Source: Candidatus Trichofilum aggregatum (lineage in GTDB: Bacteria > Chloroflexota > Anaerolineae > Promineifilales > Promineifilaceae). From it: DNA of 34,922 nt. The stretch spans positions 1-34,922 of the forward strand of contig JADJUV010000116.1 of assembly GCA_016716885.1 (NCBI GenBank). The letters run 5' to 3'. The translations under genes and the position numbers were made by a program. Numbering within the stretch: the first letter of the stretch is position 1; each line of letters opens with the position of its first letter. Positions 1-8,284 of the stretch are shown piece after piece. Below the pieces are notes generated by a model that did not search any database, was not told the origin of the DNA, and saw only the letters and a program-made list of their open reading frames with translations.

Positions 1-914
1 GGTGTAATGAAGAAACATCGCCCAGCATACGGTGTTGAAGTACCCCCGCTGGAGGTGCAGGTCAGGCTTTCTTCACCTTCCACTACGACGGTGGTACTGC
101 CCAAATTGCTCACCGGGGTCAGGTCCACACCGAGAAATGTGTCGGCCGTATTGGCGACGTTGCGCAGGCGCAAGAAGCGGGTAAGGGCGGTAACGCTGGT
201 GGCAGTTTGTCGCAAACTACCATTGACAGTCACATCTTGAGCGGTGGGCTGGAGCGAACCGACATTAGGCAATATGACTGTGGAGTTCTGATTCACACGT
301 AGCCGTCCCAAGGTGGCAGTGCTGGCCCCGGTCATGGCAAATGTTTGGATGTTATTACCCCGCATAACAAACTGCCGGGTCGCCGTTTGGGTAAAGACCC
401 CGTATTGAGGCTGATGTTGCCTAACACATTGATCACACGGGTTCCCGTGGAATTAAGGGTGACATTGTTAACGGTTAAATGATTAAATTCGATAAGACCG
501 ACACCATTGACCACAAGGGTTTGGGTGGTTGCACCTACACTATTGTTGAATACGGTCGTGCCATTTTGGCCGAAAAAAGAGCCGGCAACGGATAGCCCGG
601 GTGTTCCCCAGAGCCGCTAAGGGTAAGGTGCTGGTGCCGCCATTGAACGCCCCGGTGGAATTGACGGTGAGCCGGGAGATGGGGTTGGCAGGGTTCGCAT
701 TTAGGGTGACGGTATGGCCTGCCGCAATTGTGGCGGTATCGCTATTGATGGTCTGACCAGGGTAACCGCCGCCGCAGCTTGTCCAGGTGGCTGGACTGGT
801 CCAGTTACCGCTAGCGATGCTGGTACACGCGGCCGCGAACGTGGGACTGACGGGCCAAAATACCCAAAGGGCGAGACACAAGAGGAAGGTTAGGGCTAGA
901 TACTTTTTGGTCAT
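1..914 (-). pseudogene. Secreted cell-surface repeat protein, frameshifted and running off the window
   Basis: The gene starts at 914 with ATG behind a good GTAGGAG ribosome site and begins with a clear signal peptide (MTKKYLALTFLLCLALWVFW, then an AxA cleavage region near residue 28). The mature part starts with a Ser-Gly-Asn-Trp-Thr / Ala-Thr-Trp pattern followed by a GHTVTLN stretch and Thr/Asn/Gly-rich strands, typical of secreted beta-helix or G8-like surface proteins. The frame breaks two or three times near 590-630 and again near 398-401 (a CCCC run that needs one more C). Read through the breaks, coherent Thr/Asn/Val-rich sequence continues to position 1, so the C-terminus lies outside. 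The breaks cluster at homopolymers and may be sequencing errors. The exact role is unknown. Confidence 0.6.
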
Positions 915-1204
915 TTAAGCAACTCCTACAAAGTCAATGTTCACAACAACTTCTAATTGCGAATATTATAATCCAATATTCTCCTTACAAGGTTTAAAAT
1001 TGGTTTGAAAAACGATAACACTCGCATGTTTTTTGGCACGTACAGGACAATGTCGCTATTGAAATACAATCAAGCGCGGCCTATTTTTGGACGATAACGG
1101 ACAAAATATAGACATTATATTGACAAATAAGTTTTGTGTGCCGGTTACGCGCCTTCACCTTAAAAGTCACCGTTGGGGGGGGGAGTCATTTGAGGAAAAG
1201 TAAC
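915..1204. other. Divergent intergenic region with candidate promoters
   Basis: About 290 AT-rich bases separate the minus-strand secreted protein from the plus-strand redoxin. A TATAAT -10 match lies on the minus strand at 965-970, about 50 bases before the ATG at 914, without a strong -35. A TTGACA match on the plus strand at 1120-1125 has no convincing -10 at the right spacing. No RNA gene or longer reading frame is visible. Confidence 0.4.
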
Positions 1205-1765
1205 ATGAGTGTCAAGAAATTAGTCAAAGGCGAACTAGCCCCAGACAGTCTGGTTTATTCGGCTACGGGTCAACCCGTCCATACATCTGAACTGTGGGCC
1301 GACGGGCCTGTTTTGTTAACGTTTTTGCGTCATTTTGGTTGAATTTTCTGTCGCGAATGGCTTGCTCAGTTGGAGCAGTCTCACGAGGAAATTGAAGCCG
1401 CTGGCTTGCGCATTGTGGCCGTTGGTTTGGGCGAACCCAAACATGCCCAACGCTTTTGTGGCAAATTGGCCCCTAGCCTTGTTTGCCATGTGGATCAAGA
1501 TGAAACCGCTTATAAAACCTATGGGTTACAGCAAGGGGGGATATTGGCATTGGCTGGTCCGGCGACGTTTATAGCCGCCGCACGAGCCGCCGCCAGTGGT
1601 CATGTGCAAGGGGAAGCCACGGGTGATACGCGTATGTTACCGGGCACGTTTATCATTGATGGTACAGGGATTGTCCAGTTTGCCTACAGCCGCCACCCTG
1701 GGGATCACCCCAAGATTAAGAAGCTCGTAGAGGTTATGGCGGAACAGTTTGATGAAGAAGAATAG
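1205..1765 (+). CDS. Peroxiredoxin-like redoxin (AhpC/TSA_2 / PRXL2 type), candidate selenoprotein with in-frame TGA
   Basis: A thioredoxin-fold redoxin of 186 codons starting at ATG 1205 behind GAGGAAA. The frame is continuous except for TGA at codon 46 (1340-1342). The local peptide is FLRHFG-[TGA]-IFCREW; family members have FG-C-x-x-C-RE here, so TGA replaces the first Cys of the redox motif, giving UIFC. The rest fits the family: GxGEPKHAQRF near residue 80, VDQDETAYKTYGL near 100, and GTFIIDGTGIVQFAY near 150. A hairpin with apical loop AGTTG begins 25 bases after the TGA, matching bacterial SECIS geometry. TGA is an ordinary stop elsewhere in the window (glycosyltransferase end at 15321), so no code change is implied. 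Alternatives: a Cys-to-stop mutation or base-call error. No selenocysteine machinery lies in the window. Confidence 0.75.
1360..1380 (+). promoter_or_regulatory. SECIS-like hairpin downstream of in-frame TGA
   Basis: TGCTC (1363-1367) pairs with GAGCA (1373-1377) around the five-base loop AGTTG. A T-G pair and a few weaker pairs extend the stem. The loop has G at its second position and starts 25 bases after the TGA at 1340-1342; known bacterial SECIS elements place a short G-containing apical loop roughly 16-37 bases after the UGA. Hairpins of this size can arise by chance, so this supports but does not prove selenocysteine. Confidence 0.5.
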
Positions 1766-1830
1766 ACAGGGATGCGTGTATTTTCGGGAATATGCGCTTA
1801 TGCTCTCATCTGTATAGCTTTCAAGAAAAA

Positions 1831-1884
1831 ATCTTGTTTGCAGTGACCGTGTTAGCCCGCTAAAGCGGTCACTACAAACAAGAT
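1831..1884. repeat. 54-bp near-perfect inverted repeat
   Basis: Arms ATCTTGTTTGCAGTGACCG and CGGTCACTACAAACAAGAT pair over 19 bases with one mismatch, and a nested TTAGC/GCTAA stem lies in the centre. It sits between the redoxin stop and the next gene. There is no T-run, so it is not a standard terminator. It looks like a dispersed palindromic intergenic element. Confidence 0.65.
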
Positions 1885-1940
1885 CCCCCATGATTATCTG
1901 AACATCTATAGCTTCTCAAAATTTCAGGGTAACGAGGCCT

Positions 1941-1974
1941 GAGTTTGTCGAAGGCCGCTGGTTTCGACAAGCTC
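1941..1974. repeat. REP-like inverted repeat
   Basis: GAGTTTGTCGAA (1941-1952) faces TTCGACAAGCTC (1963-1974), a 12-base stem with one G-U-type mismatch. The TGAG-TTTGTCGAA core resembles a REP-like sequence common in many bacterial intergenic regions. There is one copy in the window. Confidence 0.5.
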
Positions 1975-1996
1975 AACCAACGACCAGCACTCATTA

Positions 1997-2024
1997 TTGA
2001 GAGGATACGCATAATGGCTATAAT
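1997..2024 (+). promoter_or_regulatory. Candidate promoter giving a leaderless mRNA
   Basis: TTGAGA (1997-2002), a 16-base spacer and a perfect TATAAT (2019-2024). Transcription would begin around 2030-2031, the A of the ATG of the next gene. No ribosome site precedes that ATG, in keeping with a leaderless transcript. This is inference from spacing only. Confidence 0.45.
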
Positions 2025-2030
2025 TAGGCC

Positions 2031-3691
2031 ATGTTATCTGATAGGGATGTGGTTTGTGTCACCTGCGGCCGCGCCATTTCCTCGCCTACCCCTTTCACCT
2101 GCCCCTGGTGTGGCTCACTCCACACAGCGCCACACACCCCTACCGGGCAACTTTGCCTTCCACTCCTAAAAGCCCCGCGCCTGTCTCTACGGTCTCTGGC
2201 TCAAAACAATATCCCGGTTATCGAAACACCCTACCTGACATTAGGGGGTGGTTTGGGAAGCTTTGCCTGGGCCGATTATCTGCGGGTGAGTGGTGTGTCT
2301 GCCGAGCAAATCACGGTCATTGGCAACAAATCTGTTCCGTACACCCGTTTTCAACGGCTATGCGCCAACTCCCAGATCAACGACCAGGAACGCATTCGCA
2401 GTGATTCCGGAGCCAGACCGGACAATGTGTGGGGCTGGCCGGGTTATGCGGTGCAGGAGATTGCCACGCTAGTGCGGCACGGGCAGGTGCGGGAAGCCAG
2501 TCGCATCGCCTGGCAGATTTTGGCCGAACCGGCCCTGGCCGATGTGTATACGCCGCGGGCCGCCCTGGTTTTTGCCAGCCTGGAACGGGAAATGAAGCGC
2601 ATCGGTTGGCCCCAAATGGTGCGCCAGGGGGAAATTGGTGGGGTGCGCCAGACGGATGATGGCCGATTCGCGGCCGCGTACATCCCTCATCGACCCGGTC
2701 GCCCCAGCCCTGCCGTGGTGGTGGCTCCCTATTTGCACCTGGCCCTGGGCTACCCCGGCATTCATCTGGCCCCGGAGACACAGGCGTACCGACAGGCCAC
2801 GGGCGACACCCAACTGGTGGTGCAAGCATACGAAGAGCATGAACACATCTATCAACAACTAGGGGACCGAGGGGGGCTGTTGATTTTACGCGGCCGCGGC
2901 ATCGTTGCTTCACGCATCTTGCAGCGAGTAGACGAAATACGGCAGGCCACGGGGCACAACATTCAGGTGGTACACTTGCTCCGCGCCCCCCTCACCGAGG
3001 ACACCGTTTACGGCTCGGCCCGCCGCCAGACCCGTTACCATATGCAATGGCAGCCGTTTAACTGGCCTAAAGCGATGTTTGGCGGCGATCTGCGGGCTAT
3101 GTTGGCCGAGGCGACACCGGTAGAACGGCAAACGTTGCTGGCAAATTGGGGCGGTGTAACCACCAGCAACCGCACCGATTGGCAGGAACTGGTGGCCCGT
3201 GGAGAAAAAGAGGGCTGGTATCGGGTCTGTTTTGGCGAGGTGGAGAAGATTCGTGGTAATGGCCGCGGCCGCGTCGTTACCCACATTTGTACCCAAAACC
3301 TGCCAGAGGTAGAGCCTCAGCCCGCCCGCCTGGTGGCCGACTTTGTCCTGGATTGTACCGGTCTGAATACGGCCCTGCGTCTGCACCCCATCCTCAACGA
3401 CCTCTGCGAACAATATCAGTTGCCCCTTAACCCGTCCGGGCAACTGGCTTTAAGCCATGATTTTGAACTGACGCGTTTACGCAATGGGGAAGGGCGGGTT
3501 TTTATGGCCGGGGTGATGGCCTTTGGCAATCATTTTGCCCCGTAGATAGCTTTTCCGGCCTGCAATATGCCGCCCAACGTTCCGTAGATGCGCTCACCAG
3601 CGACCATGCCCCCGGTCTCCATCGGCTCAACGGCCTGCACTCCCTGCACCAATGGCTACGCTGGCTACGTGGGTTTGCCCCTTATGGTTAG
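2031..3691 (+). CDS. Putative FAD/NAD(P)-binding oxidoreductase with N-terminal zinc ribbon (frameshifted near its end)
   Basis: The protein opens with two CxxC pairs (residues 9/12 and 24/27, CVTC and CPWC), a small zinc ribbon. Near residue 70 comes a glycine-rich Rossmann-like segment (TLGGGLGSFAWADYL) followed by ITVIGN. Near 430 the ADFVLDCTGLN segment and later RVFMAGVMAFGNHF are typical of flavin oxidoreductases binding the second nucleotide. The stop at 3543-3545 is premature: adding one C to the run at 3538-3541 continues the frame as PVDSFSGLQYAAQRSVDAL to a natural stop at 3689-3691, giving about 550 residues. Substrate and pathway are not recognisable. A small membrane protein follows on the same strand, beyond a palindromic repeat. 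The start is supported mainly by the promoter placed directly upstream. Confidence 0.6.
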
Positions 3692-3699
3692 CAGAATGA

Positions 3700-3756
3700 A
3701 ACACGGATAGGCAGAAACACGGATAAAAAATATCCGTGTTCTTTCCTATCCGTGTT
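3700..3756. repeat. ACACGGATAG palindromic intergenic element, copy 1
   Basis: A double-arm hairpin: AACACGGATAG and AAACACGGATA on the left, TATCCGTGTT and CTATCCGTGTT on the right, around an A-rich loop. A second full copy is at 34700-34758 and a half copy at 12043-12070. The left half contains the motif twice as a direct repeat, so the whole folds into one long stem. It lies in the spacer before the ATG at 3771. Confidence 0.8.
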
Positions 3757-3770
3757 ATCCCTTGAATAAA

Positions 3771-4202
3771 ATGACTCCAACGCTGCGCGGCCGCGCCGAA
3801 ACCCGTCTCTTCCTTCTCACTTTCCTGGGCCTGCCCTTGACGGCCTTTTTTGCCTGGCTGTATAGGGATAGCCGCACCCCGTTTGTTTTGTTGGCTTATG
3901 TCTGGCTTTTTGGACTGGCCTGGGATGGGGTGTATTACGGCCTGCAAACCTTACGCTGGAACCGGGATTGGCCGCCGTTGTTTATGTTGGTGGGGGGTTT
4001 GTGGGAAGCGATTTTTTTGTGGGGGTTGATTAGCCTGAGCCGGGCGATGGGGTTGGATTTGCTGGGGGTGGCTCCCGGTTTAACCTTCAGCCAGTTTGCC
4101 GCCCATTATGGCACGGTGTTTCTGGTCACCTTCGCGGCCGCGTTCAGCCTGCTGCCCGTTCTCTTCCCCCGCTGGCGCTACCGGGGCGGACAATGGCTTT
4201 AG
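3771..4202 (+). CDS. Small polytopic membrane protein of unknown function
   Basis: About 143 residues with four likely membrane helices: LFLLTFLGLPLTAFFAWLY, FVLLAYVWLFGLAWDGVYY, PLFMLVGGLWEAIFLWGLI, and TVFLVTFAAAFSLLPVLF, ending in a short basic tail. I chose ATG 3771; a TTG three codons upstream would place the start at the foot of the palindromic element. No clear ribosome site is visible. It follows the zinc-ribbon oxidoreductase on the same strand, so the pair may work together, for example as a membrane partner, but nothing in the sequence proves this. I do not recognise the family. Confidence 0.6.
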   Translation: MTPTLRGRAETRLFLLTFLGLPLTAFFAWLYRDSRTPFVLLAYVWLFGLAWDGVYYGLQTLRWNRDWPPLFMLVGGLWEAIFLWGLISLSRAMGLDLLGVAPGLTFSQFAAHYGTVFLVTFAAAFSLLPVLFPRWRYRGGQWL

Positions 4203-4285
4203 GAGCGGGTCAGAGCGGTCAGCGGGTCAGCCGGTCAGCCAAAAGCTGAAATGCTGCTGAAATGCTGAAGTGCTGAAATGCTCAC
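4203..4285. repeat. Short direct repeats between convergent genes
   Basis: Two simple repeats sit side by side: GGTCAG about four times at 4208-4240, then CTGAAATGCT-type units at 4246-4282 (CTGAAATG three times, CTGAAGTG once). No stem with a T-run is visible. It is low-complexity spacer. Confidence 0.6.
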
Positions 4286-4933
4286 TCACCCCAACTCCAC
4301 CAACCCCTGCTGTGCCGCCAGGGCCACAGCCTCCGTGCGGTTGCCCGCGTTGAGTTTGCTCAAGATAGAGCTGACATGAAATTTGACGGTGCGTTCGCTG
4401 ATGACAAGCGCGGCCGCGATCTCTTTGTTCTGTTTCCCCTGCGCCAACAGCCGCAACACCTCTAACTCCCGGTCGGTTAACTGTTCACCGGGAGCGGGGC
4501 GGGGTGTTTGAGCCATCCGTTTGAGCAGACGGGCGGCAACTACTGGTTGTAACAGCGATCCCCCAGCCTGAACAATGCGTATTCCCTGAAACAGTTCCTC
4601 ACGGGGAACGCCTTTGAGCAAGTAACCCATCGCCCCGGCCTGCACCGCGTCCAAAATGCGTTCGTCCGTATCAAAGGCGGTGAAGATGATGACGCGCACG
4701 GTTTCCCCGGCAGCCCGTAGGCGGCGCAGAGCTTCGACCCCATCCACCCCTGGCATTTCTAAATCAAGCAGGACGATATGCGGCCGCGTTTCCCTCACCT
4801 TCGCCAACAACTCCGCGCCATTGCCCGCCTCACCCACCACCACAAAATCCGGTTGGGTGCTCAAAATTGCCACCAGGCCATCGCGTACAACAGGGTGATC
4901 ATCGGTGATGAGGATACGTATTGGTTCTTTCAT
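4286..4933 (-). CDS. NarL/LuxR-family response regulator
   Basis: A 215-residue regulator. Receiver domain at residues 5-125: acidic pair DD at 11-12, phospho-acceptor Asp57 in VLLDLEMPG, and the conserved Thr/Lys region (VIIFTAFD, then YLLKGVP). LuxR-type helix-turn-helix at about 150-205 (LTDRELEVLRLLAQGKQNKEIA then SERTVKFHVSSILSKL). I start at ATG 4933 (MKEPIRILITDD); an upstream in-frame extension reads through intergenic repeat DNA and is not conserved in style. The kinase at 5053-6211 precedes it on the same strand and should be its partner, both following the lipoprotein gene at 6216-7409. Once phosphorylated it should bind DNA as a dimer. The regulated genes are unknown; the exporter at 8285 is a possible neighbour target. 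Confidence 0.93.
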   Translation of the reverse strand: MKEPIRILITDDHPVVRDGLVAILSTQPDFVVVGEAGNGAELLAKVRETRPHIVLLDLEMPGVDGVEALRRLRAAGETVRVIIFTAFDTDERILDAVQAGAMGYLLKGVPREELFQGIRIVQAGGSLLQPVVAARLLKRMAQTPRPAPGEQLTDRELEVLRLLAQGKQNKEIAAALVISERTVKFHVSSILSKLNAGNRTEAVALAAQQGLVELG

Positions 4934-4955
4934 AGGATGATTGGTAGGGATAAAA

Positions 4956-5057
4956 ATAATTAATGGGTGAATTGTTGAATGGTTAACGAGGAGTACAGAC
5001 ATCCGTCGCGTCATTAACCATTCACCCATTCAACAGTTCAACGATTAATTATTCAAC
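4956..5057. repeat. Imperfect long inverted repeat between kinase and regulator
   Basis: The left arm at about 4956-4987 (ATAATTAATGGGTGAATTGT and on) matches the reverse complement of about 5011-5057, sharing ATAATTAAT, GGTGAA and TGTTGAATGG blocks around a 25-base centre. It lies between the kinase stop and the regulator start and slightly overlaps the kinase end. It may act as an RNA processing or attenuation point within the operon. Confidence 0.55.
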
Positions 5058-6211
5058 TAGTCGGCACAGCCACTTCCACCCGCGTCCCTTCGCCTAGCTC
5101 ACTTTCCAGCCTAAACTGGCCGCCGAGCAGTCTGGCCCGTTCGCTCAGGCCGGTCAGGCCAAACCGATTGGGGGGAACGTGATCCAGGTCGAAGCCGCGG
5201 CCATTGTCTTCGATGGTGAGCCGAACTTGTTGGGGTGTTACCAGCAGTTCTACTTGCACCAAACTGGCCTGGGCATGGTGGCGGATGTTGTTCAACGCTT
5301 CTTGGGCGATGCGGTACAGCCCGGCTTCCAGACGGGGGGGATAACGGGCGATCCCCGGTGGCCTGAAAGCTGAGGTTGGCCCGGCTGTCGGGCTGGAGCG
5401 ATTGGCACAATTCGGCCAACGCCTCACCCAGGGTGCGCCCTTCTAATGGCGCGGCCCGTAAGTCCAGCACCGAGCGACGGGCTTCTTCCAGGTTGGCGCG
5501 GGTGAGCAGAAGGGCCTGCCGGATGGCCCGTTGCACCCGTTCCGGCTCAACCCCGGTTTCTAACAACGCTTCGGCTGACTCCAGATGCAGGGTGACGGCG
5601 GTCATGCCCTGGGCGATGGTGTCGTGGATTTCGCGGGCCAGCCGGTTGCGCTCTTCGACCGCTCCCAGTTGGCGGCTGGCCTCAAACAGCCGTGCCCGCT
5701 CCACGGCGATGCTCAGCAAGTCGCCGACGGTATAGAGCAGGCGCAGATCGTCGGGGGAGAGTTCACGCCAATCCTGGCTGGCGACGTTGAGTACACCGAG
5801 TTTTTTGCCGTGGGCGTACAGGGGGATGCTGGCGTGATAACGTAACCCGTCGGTGCCATCTACCAGTTTGTTGAGGCGGGTGCATTCGATGACGTTGACA
5901 TTGGCGGCCCCGGCCAGATCGCCACTGCGGTAGGTGTCCAGGCAGTAGCAGGTTCCTTCCATGCGTTGGGGTTTGTGGCTGAGGGCGGGCGGGAGATTGA
6001 GCGCGGCCGCGAGGTAACTCGCCTCACTTTCTTCCCGCAACAACCAGACCCAGCCCGTGTGCAAATCCAACAACCCGGCCACATGCTCCAGGGCCGCCTG
6101 CAAAGCATCGTTCAATTTCACCGAGCTATTCAGAGCATTGGCGATGGTGTTGAGGATAGAAAGTTCCCGGTTGCGCTGTTCCAGGCGGGATTTATCGGTG
6201 TCGTAGCCCAT
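5053..6211 (-). CDS. GAF-domain sensor histidine kinase, NarX/DesK-like HisKA_3 type (frameshifted)
   Basis: From ATG 6211: a soluble GAF sensor domain (about residues 20-175, with CYCLDTYRSGDL and SIPLYAHGKKLGVLNVAS), the dimerisation segment ERNRLAREIHDTIAQG with phospho-accepting His196, and an HATPase_c domain (EALNNIRHHAQA N-box, then IEDNGRGFDLDH and FGLTGLSERARLLGG). There is no membrane segment, so it should be cytoplasmic. The frame slips at a CCCC run (5353-5356); removing one base joins NLSFQATG to IARYPPRLEAGLYRIAQEAL and restores a full-length protein, so the break is probably a sequence error. It begins four bases after the lipoprotein stop and is followed by its regulator. The signal is unknown. 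Confidence 0.88.
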
Positions 6212-6215
6212 GATG

Positions 6216-7409
6216 TCAGTTGGCTGGCTCCGGGGTGGGGGTAGGCGCGGGCAGGATGGTGACGGTGATCACGGCCTGGGCAATCCCGCCCACTTCCTGG
6301 TTGCCGATGGTCACGAGGGCTTGGGCCAACCCGGTATAACTCAGCGGAATGTTCAGACTGGTTTCCCAATAGCCTAAATCGTCTACCGTAGCACTGCCTT
6401 GGGCCAGATTGACCCCATCCTCACGCAAGAGCGAAATGACGACCAGATTATCGGCGGCGTTGTAGGCGGTGCCCCAGAAAGTCACATTGCTGCCGCCCAC
6501 CAGGTCGCTGAGGTGGGTGGGGCTGAACAGATTAACGGCGTAAGCCCCTTCTTCGTTGGGCCGTTGCAGTTGGATGGGAACCTGGGCTTCGCGCCAGTTG
6601 TCGGCTCCGGGTGCGCCAAAACGGGCGATGGCGCACCCCGCTCCGCTGAGGTTGTTGGGGATGTAGAGGTAGCCTTGCCAATAGCTACTGCTGGAAACGC
6701 GAAAACTGGTCGCGGCCGCTTCGGTTTGGCAATTGTCCACATAAACGGCAATAAACACCGTTCCGGTGGGTTGGGCGGCATAACCATCGAAGAAAAGGTA
6801 ATAACCACCTACGGCTTTGCTCTGCTGAACCGGGCGATATAGCTCCAGATAACGGGGGTTCGCGGCCGCGTCCACCGCAATCGTCACCGACAACGTATCC
6901 ACCGCCGACACCGTGTCCGTATTATCTAGCACCTGGACCTGAATTTGCGCTGCCCCGGTCATGGTGATGGGAACTGTCACCTCAGCCTGGAACGTGTTGC
7001 TTTCCACCGGAACCACAACTTGGGTGAGCAAGAAACCGTTGATGGTGAGCAGACTGACCCGCAACGATTGATTGGCCGCTACCCGGCTCAGGCCGCTGAC
7101 GGTGACGGTGGAGCCGGTCAGGATGGTGCTATTTTCGGCGGGCGAGGTGATATTGATCGCGGCCGCGTCCCCGGCTGGCAAGGTTGGTGGCACAACCGGG
7201 GTGGTTGTCGGCGGCACAGTTGCGGCTACCTGGGCCACTTCCGCCGTGGGTGACACAGTGGGCACTATGTCCGTCGCGGCCGCGGTGGGCAAAAAGGCCG
7301 TAGCGATGGGGGATGGCAACTGTTCATTCCCCTGCCCACAGGCTACCACTCCCCCCAACACCATCAGCCCCAAGAAACACAATCTCAACCACGCCCTGAC
7401 ATTATTCAT
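6216..7409 (-). CDS. Lipoprotein with Pro/Thr-rich linker and Ig-like domains
   Basis: A 397-residue exported protein. It has an N-terminal signal with lipobox VVAC (Cys near residue 24), then a Thr/Pro/Val-rich linker to about residue 80, then at least three beta-sandwich segments: INITSPAENSTILTGSTVTVSG, a central domain with paired Cys (DNCQTEAA and SGAGCAIARF), and VNLFSPTHLSDLVGGSNVTFWG, ending in a Pro/Thr tail. The repeated SPAENS / SPTHLS starts mark GmaD/Ig-like modules. A ribosome site AGGATGA precedes the ATG. Its stop lies four bases before the kinase start, so it is first in a lipoprotein-kinase-regulator operon and may be an extracytoplasmic sensor or target of that system. That link is inference from gene order. 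Confidence 0.8.
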   Translation of the reverse strand: MNNVRAWLRLCFLGLMVLGGVVACGQGNEQLPSPIATAFLPTAAATDIVPTVSPTAEVAQVAATVPPTTTPVVPPTLPAGDAAAINITSPAENSTILTGSTVTVSGLSRVAANQSLRVSLLTINGFLLTQVVVPVESNTFQAEVTVPITMTGAAQIQVQVLDNTDTVSAVDTLSVTIAVDAAANPRYLELYRPVQQSKAVGGYYLFFDGYAAQPTGTVFIAVYVDNCQTEAAATSFRVSSSSYWQGYLYIPNNLSGAGCAIARFGAPGADNWREAQVPIQLQRPNEEGAYAVNLFSPTHLSDLVGGSNVTFWGTAYNAADNLVVISLLREDGVNLAQGSATVDDLGYWETSLNIPLSYTGLAQALVTIGNQEVGGIAQAVITVTILPAPTPTPEPAN

Positions 7410-8284
7410 AGAGGATCATCCTTTAGCATCACGCCTTCTCGGCCTAAACCCGCACCCGCAACTTGCCTGGATACGATTATGACATACGCCAGACAGAATA
7501 CGAAAGAGTCCCCATTCGCAATGGCATATCCAACAAGGATATAGACGGGACGACGCCGGTCAAATGGGGTAAAAACCGGCCTCATCCCCTCATCCCTATG
7601 CTTGGTTGTCACATGAAAAATGGCCAAGCCCCGCCCAAAAATAGAAATGTACCGGCAAAATAGGAATGTAACCGCCCAAATATTGCAAATGTACCACAAA
7701 TATTGTAATACCCAAAAATGGCAGTGTACCGCCTAAAATGACAGGAGAGGAGTGTACCACTTAAATATTGCAATGTACCGCCCATATATTGTAATGTACC
7801 AGCAAAATAGGTACCGCTAAAATTGTATGTACAGGCACGCCATTTGAGGCCCAAAGAGGCAAAGACCCGTTCATGACTTGGGTGGGGGAGGTTCGTGTTT
7901 GGGGGAACAAACCTGGTGAGGGGACCAGCGGGAGGGCCGCCCAAGTTCGTCTGCCCCGTGCCAGACACTGCATCGAGCACCGGTCTTGAAAGCCTGGGGG
8001 GAAGTACGCCAAAGCGCTGATCTCTAGCAACAGGCTTTCAGCTTGTTTTGTATACCAGTCAGCGGTTTTAACCGCTGCTGGCTGGCGAAATCAGCGGAAT
8101 TTTCAAATCGAGAATTGCTTCATTAACACATCTCCTATGGGCTGCCTCTCATAAATCCGGCATAATTTACCTGGGGAATCACCCATGCGTCTGTTTACGA
8201 AAAGGGGAAACAAGAGCCGTCTCCTATCATTATCAATTTTTTCTACACCCATAACCAATGGTTGGTTGATCATCGAGGCAAACT
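7410..8284. other. 875-bp intergenic region with tandem repeats and hairpins
   Basis: It separates the divergent lipoprotein operon from the exporter operon. It holds a degenerate 21-bp tandem repeat (7630-7832) and a hairpin at 8060-8077 (CAGCGGTT-TT-AACCGCTG). I see no credible gene: minus-strand frames across the repeat read as low-complexity Gly-Thr-Leu-Gln-Tyr peptides. A CATAAT about 115-120 bases before the exporter ATG could be a weak -10 element. There is no GCGGCCGC copy. Confidence 0.6.
7630..7832 (-). repeat. Degenerate 21-bp tandem repeat, about 9 units
   Basis: Read on the minus strand, the region is built of units starting GGTACATT, typically GGTACATTGCAATATTTGGG plus one base, of 20-22 bases with one 28-base and one 35-base unit. 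About nine units can be lined up, each with substitutions, so the array is old or under loose constraint. A multiple of three in length makes it look weakly coding (GTLQYLG-type heptads), but no good start or codon pattern supports a gene. Confidence 0.75.

Noticed and set aside
1120..1148. TTGACA promoter for the redoxin
   Set aside because: No acceptable -10 at 15-19 bases; kept only as a note in the intergenic entry.
1370..1765. Redoxin starting at ATG 1370 as a separate short gene
   Set aside because: It would lack the redox motif and half the fold; the upstream frame is continuous apart from the TGA and has a proper ribosome site.
2377..2913. Minus-strand frame opposite the oxidoreductase
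   Set aside because: Shadow frame, rich in Arg/Pro/Gly, lying entirely within a gene with clear protein motifs.
7609..7980. Minus-strand protein across the 21-bp repeats
   Set aside because: Low-complexity translation of a tandem repeat with irregular unit lengths; no ribosome site or recognisable domain.
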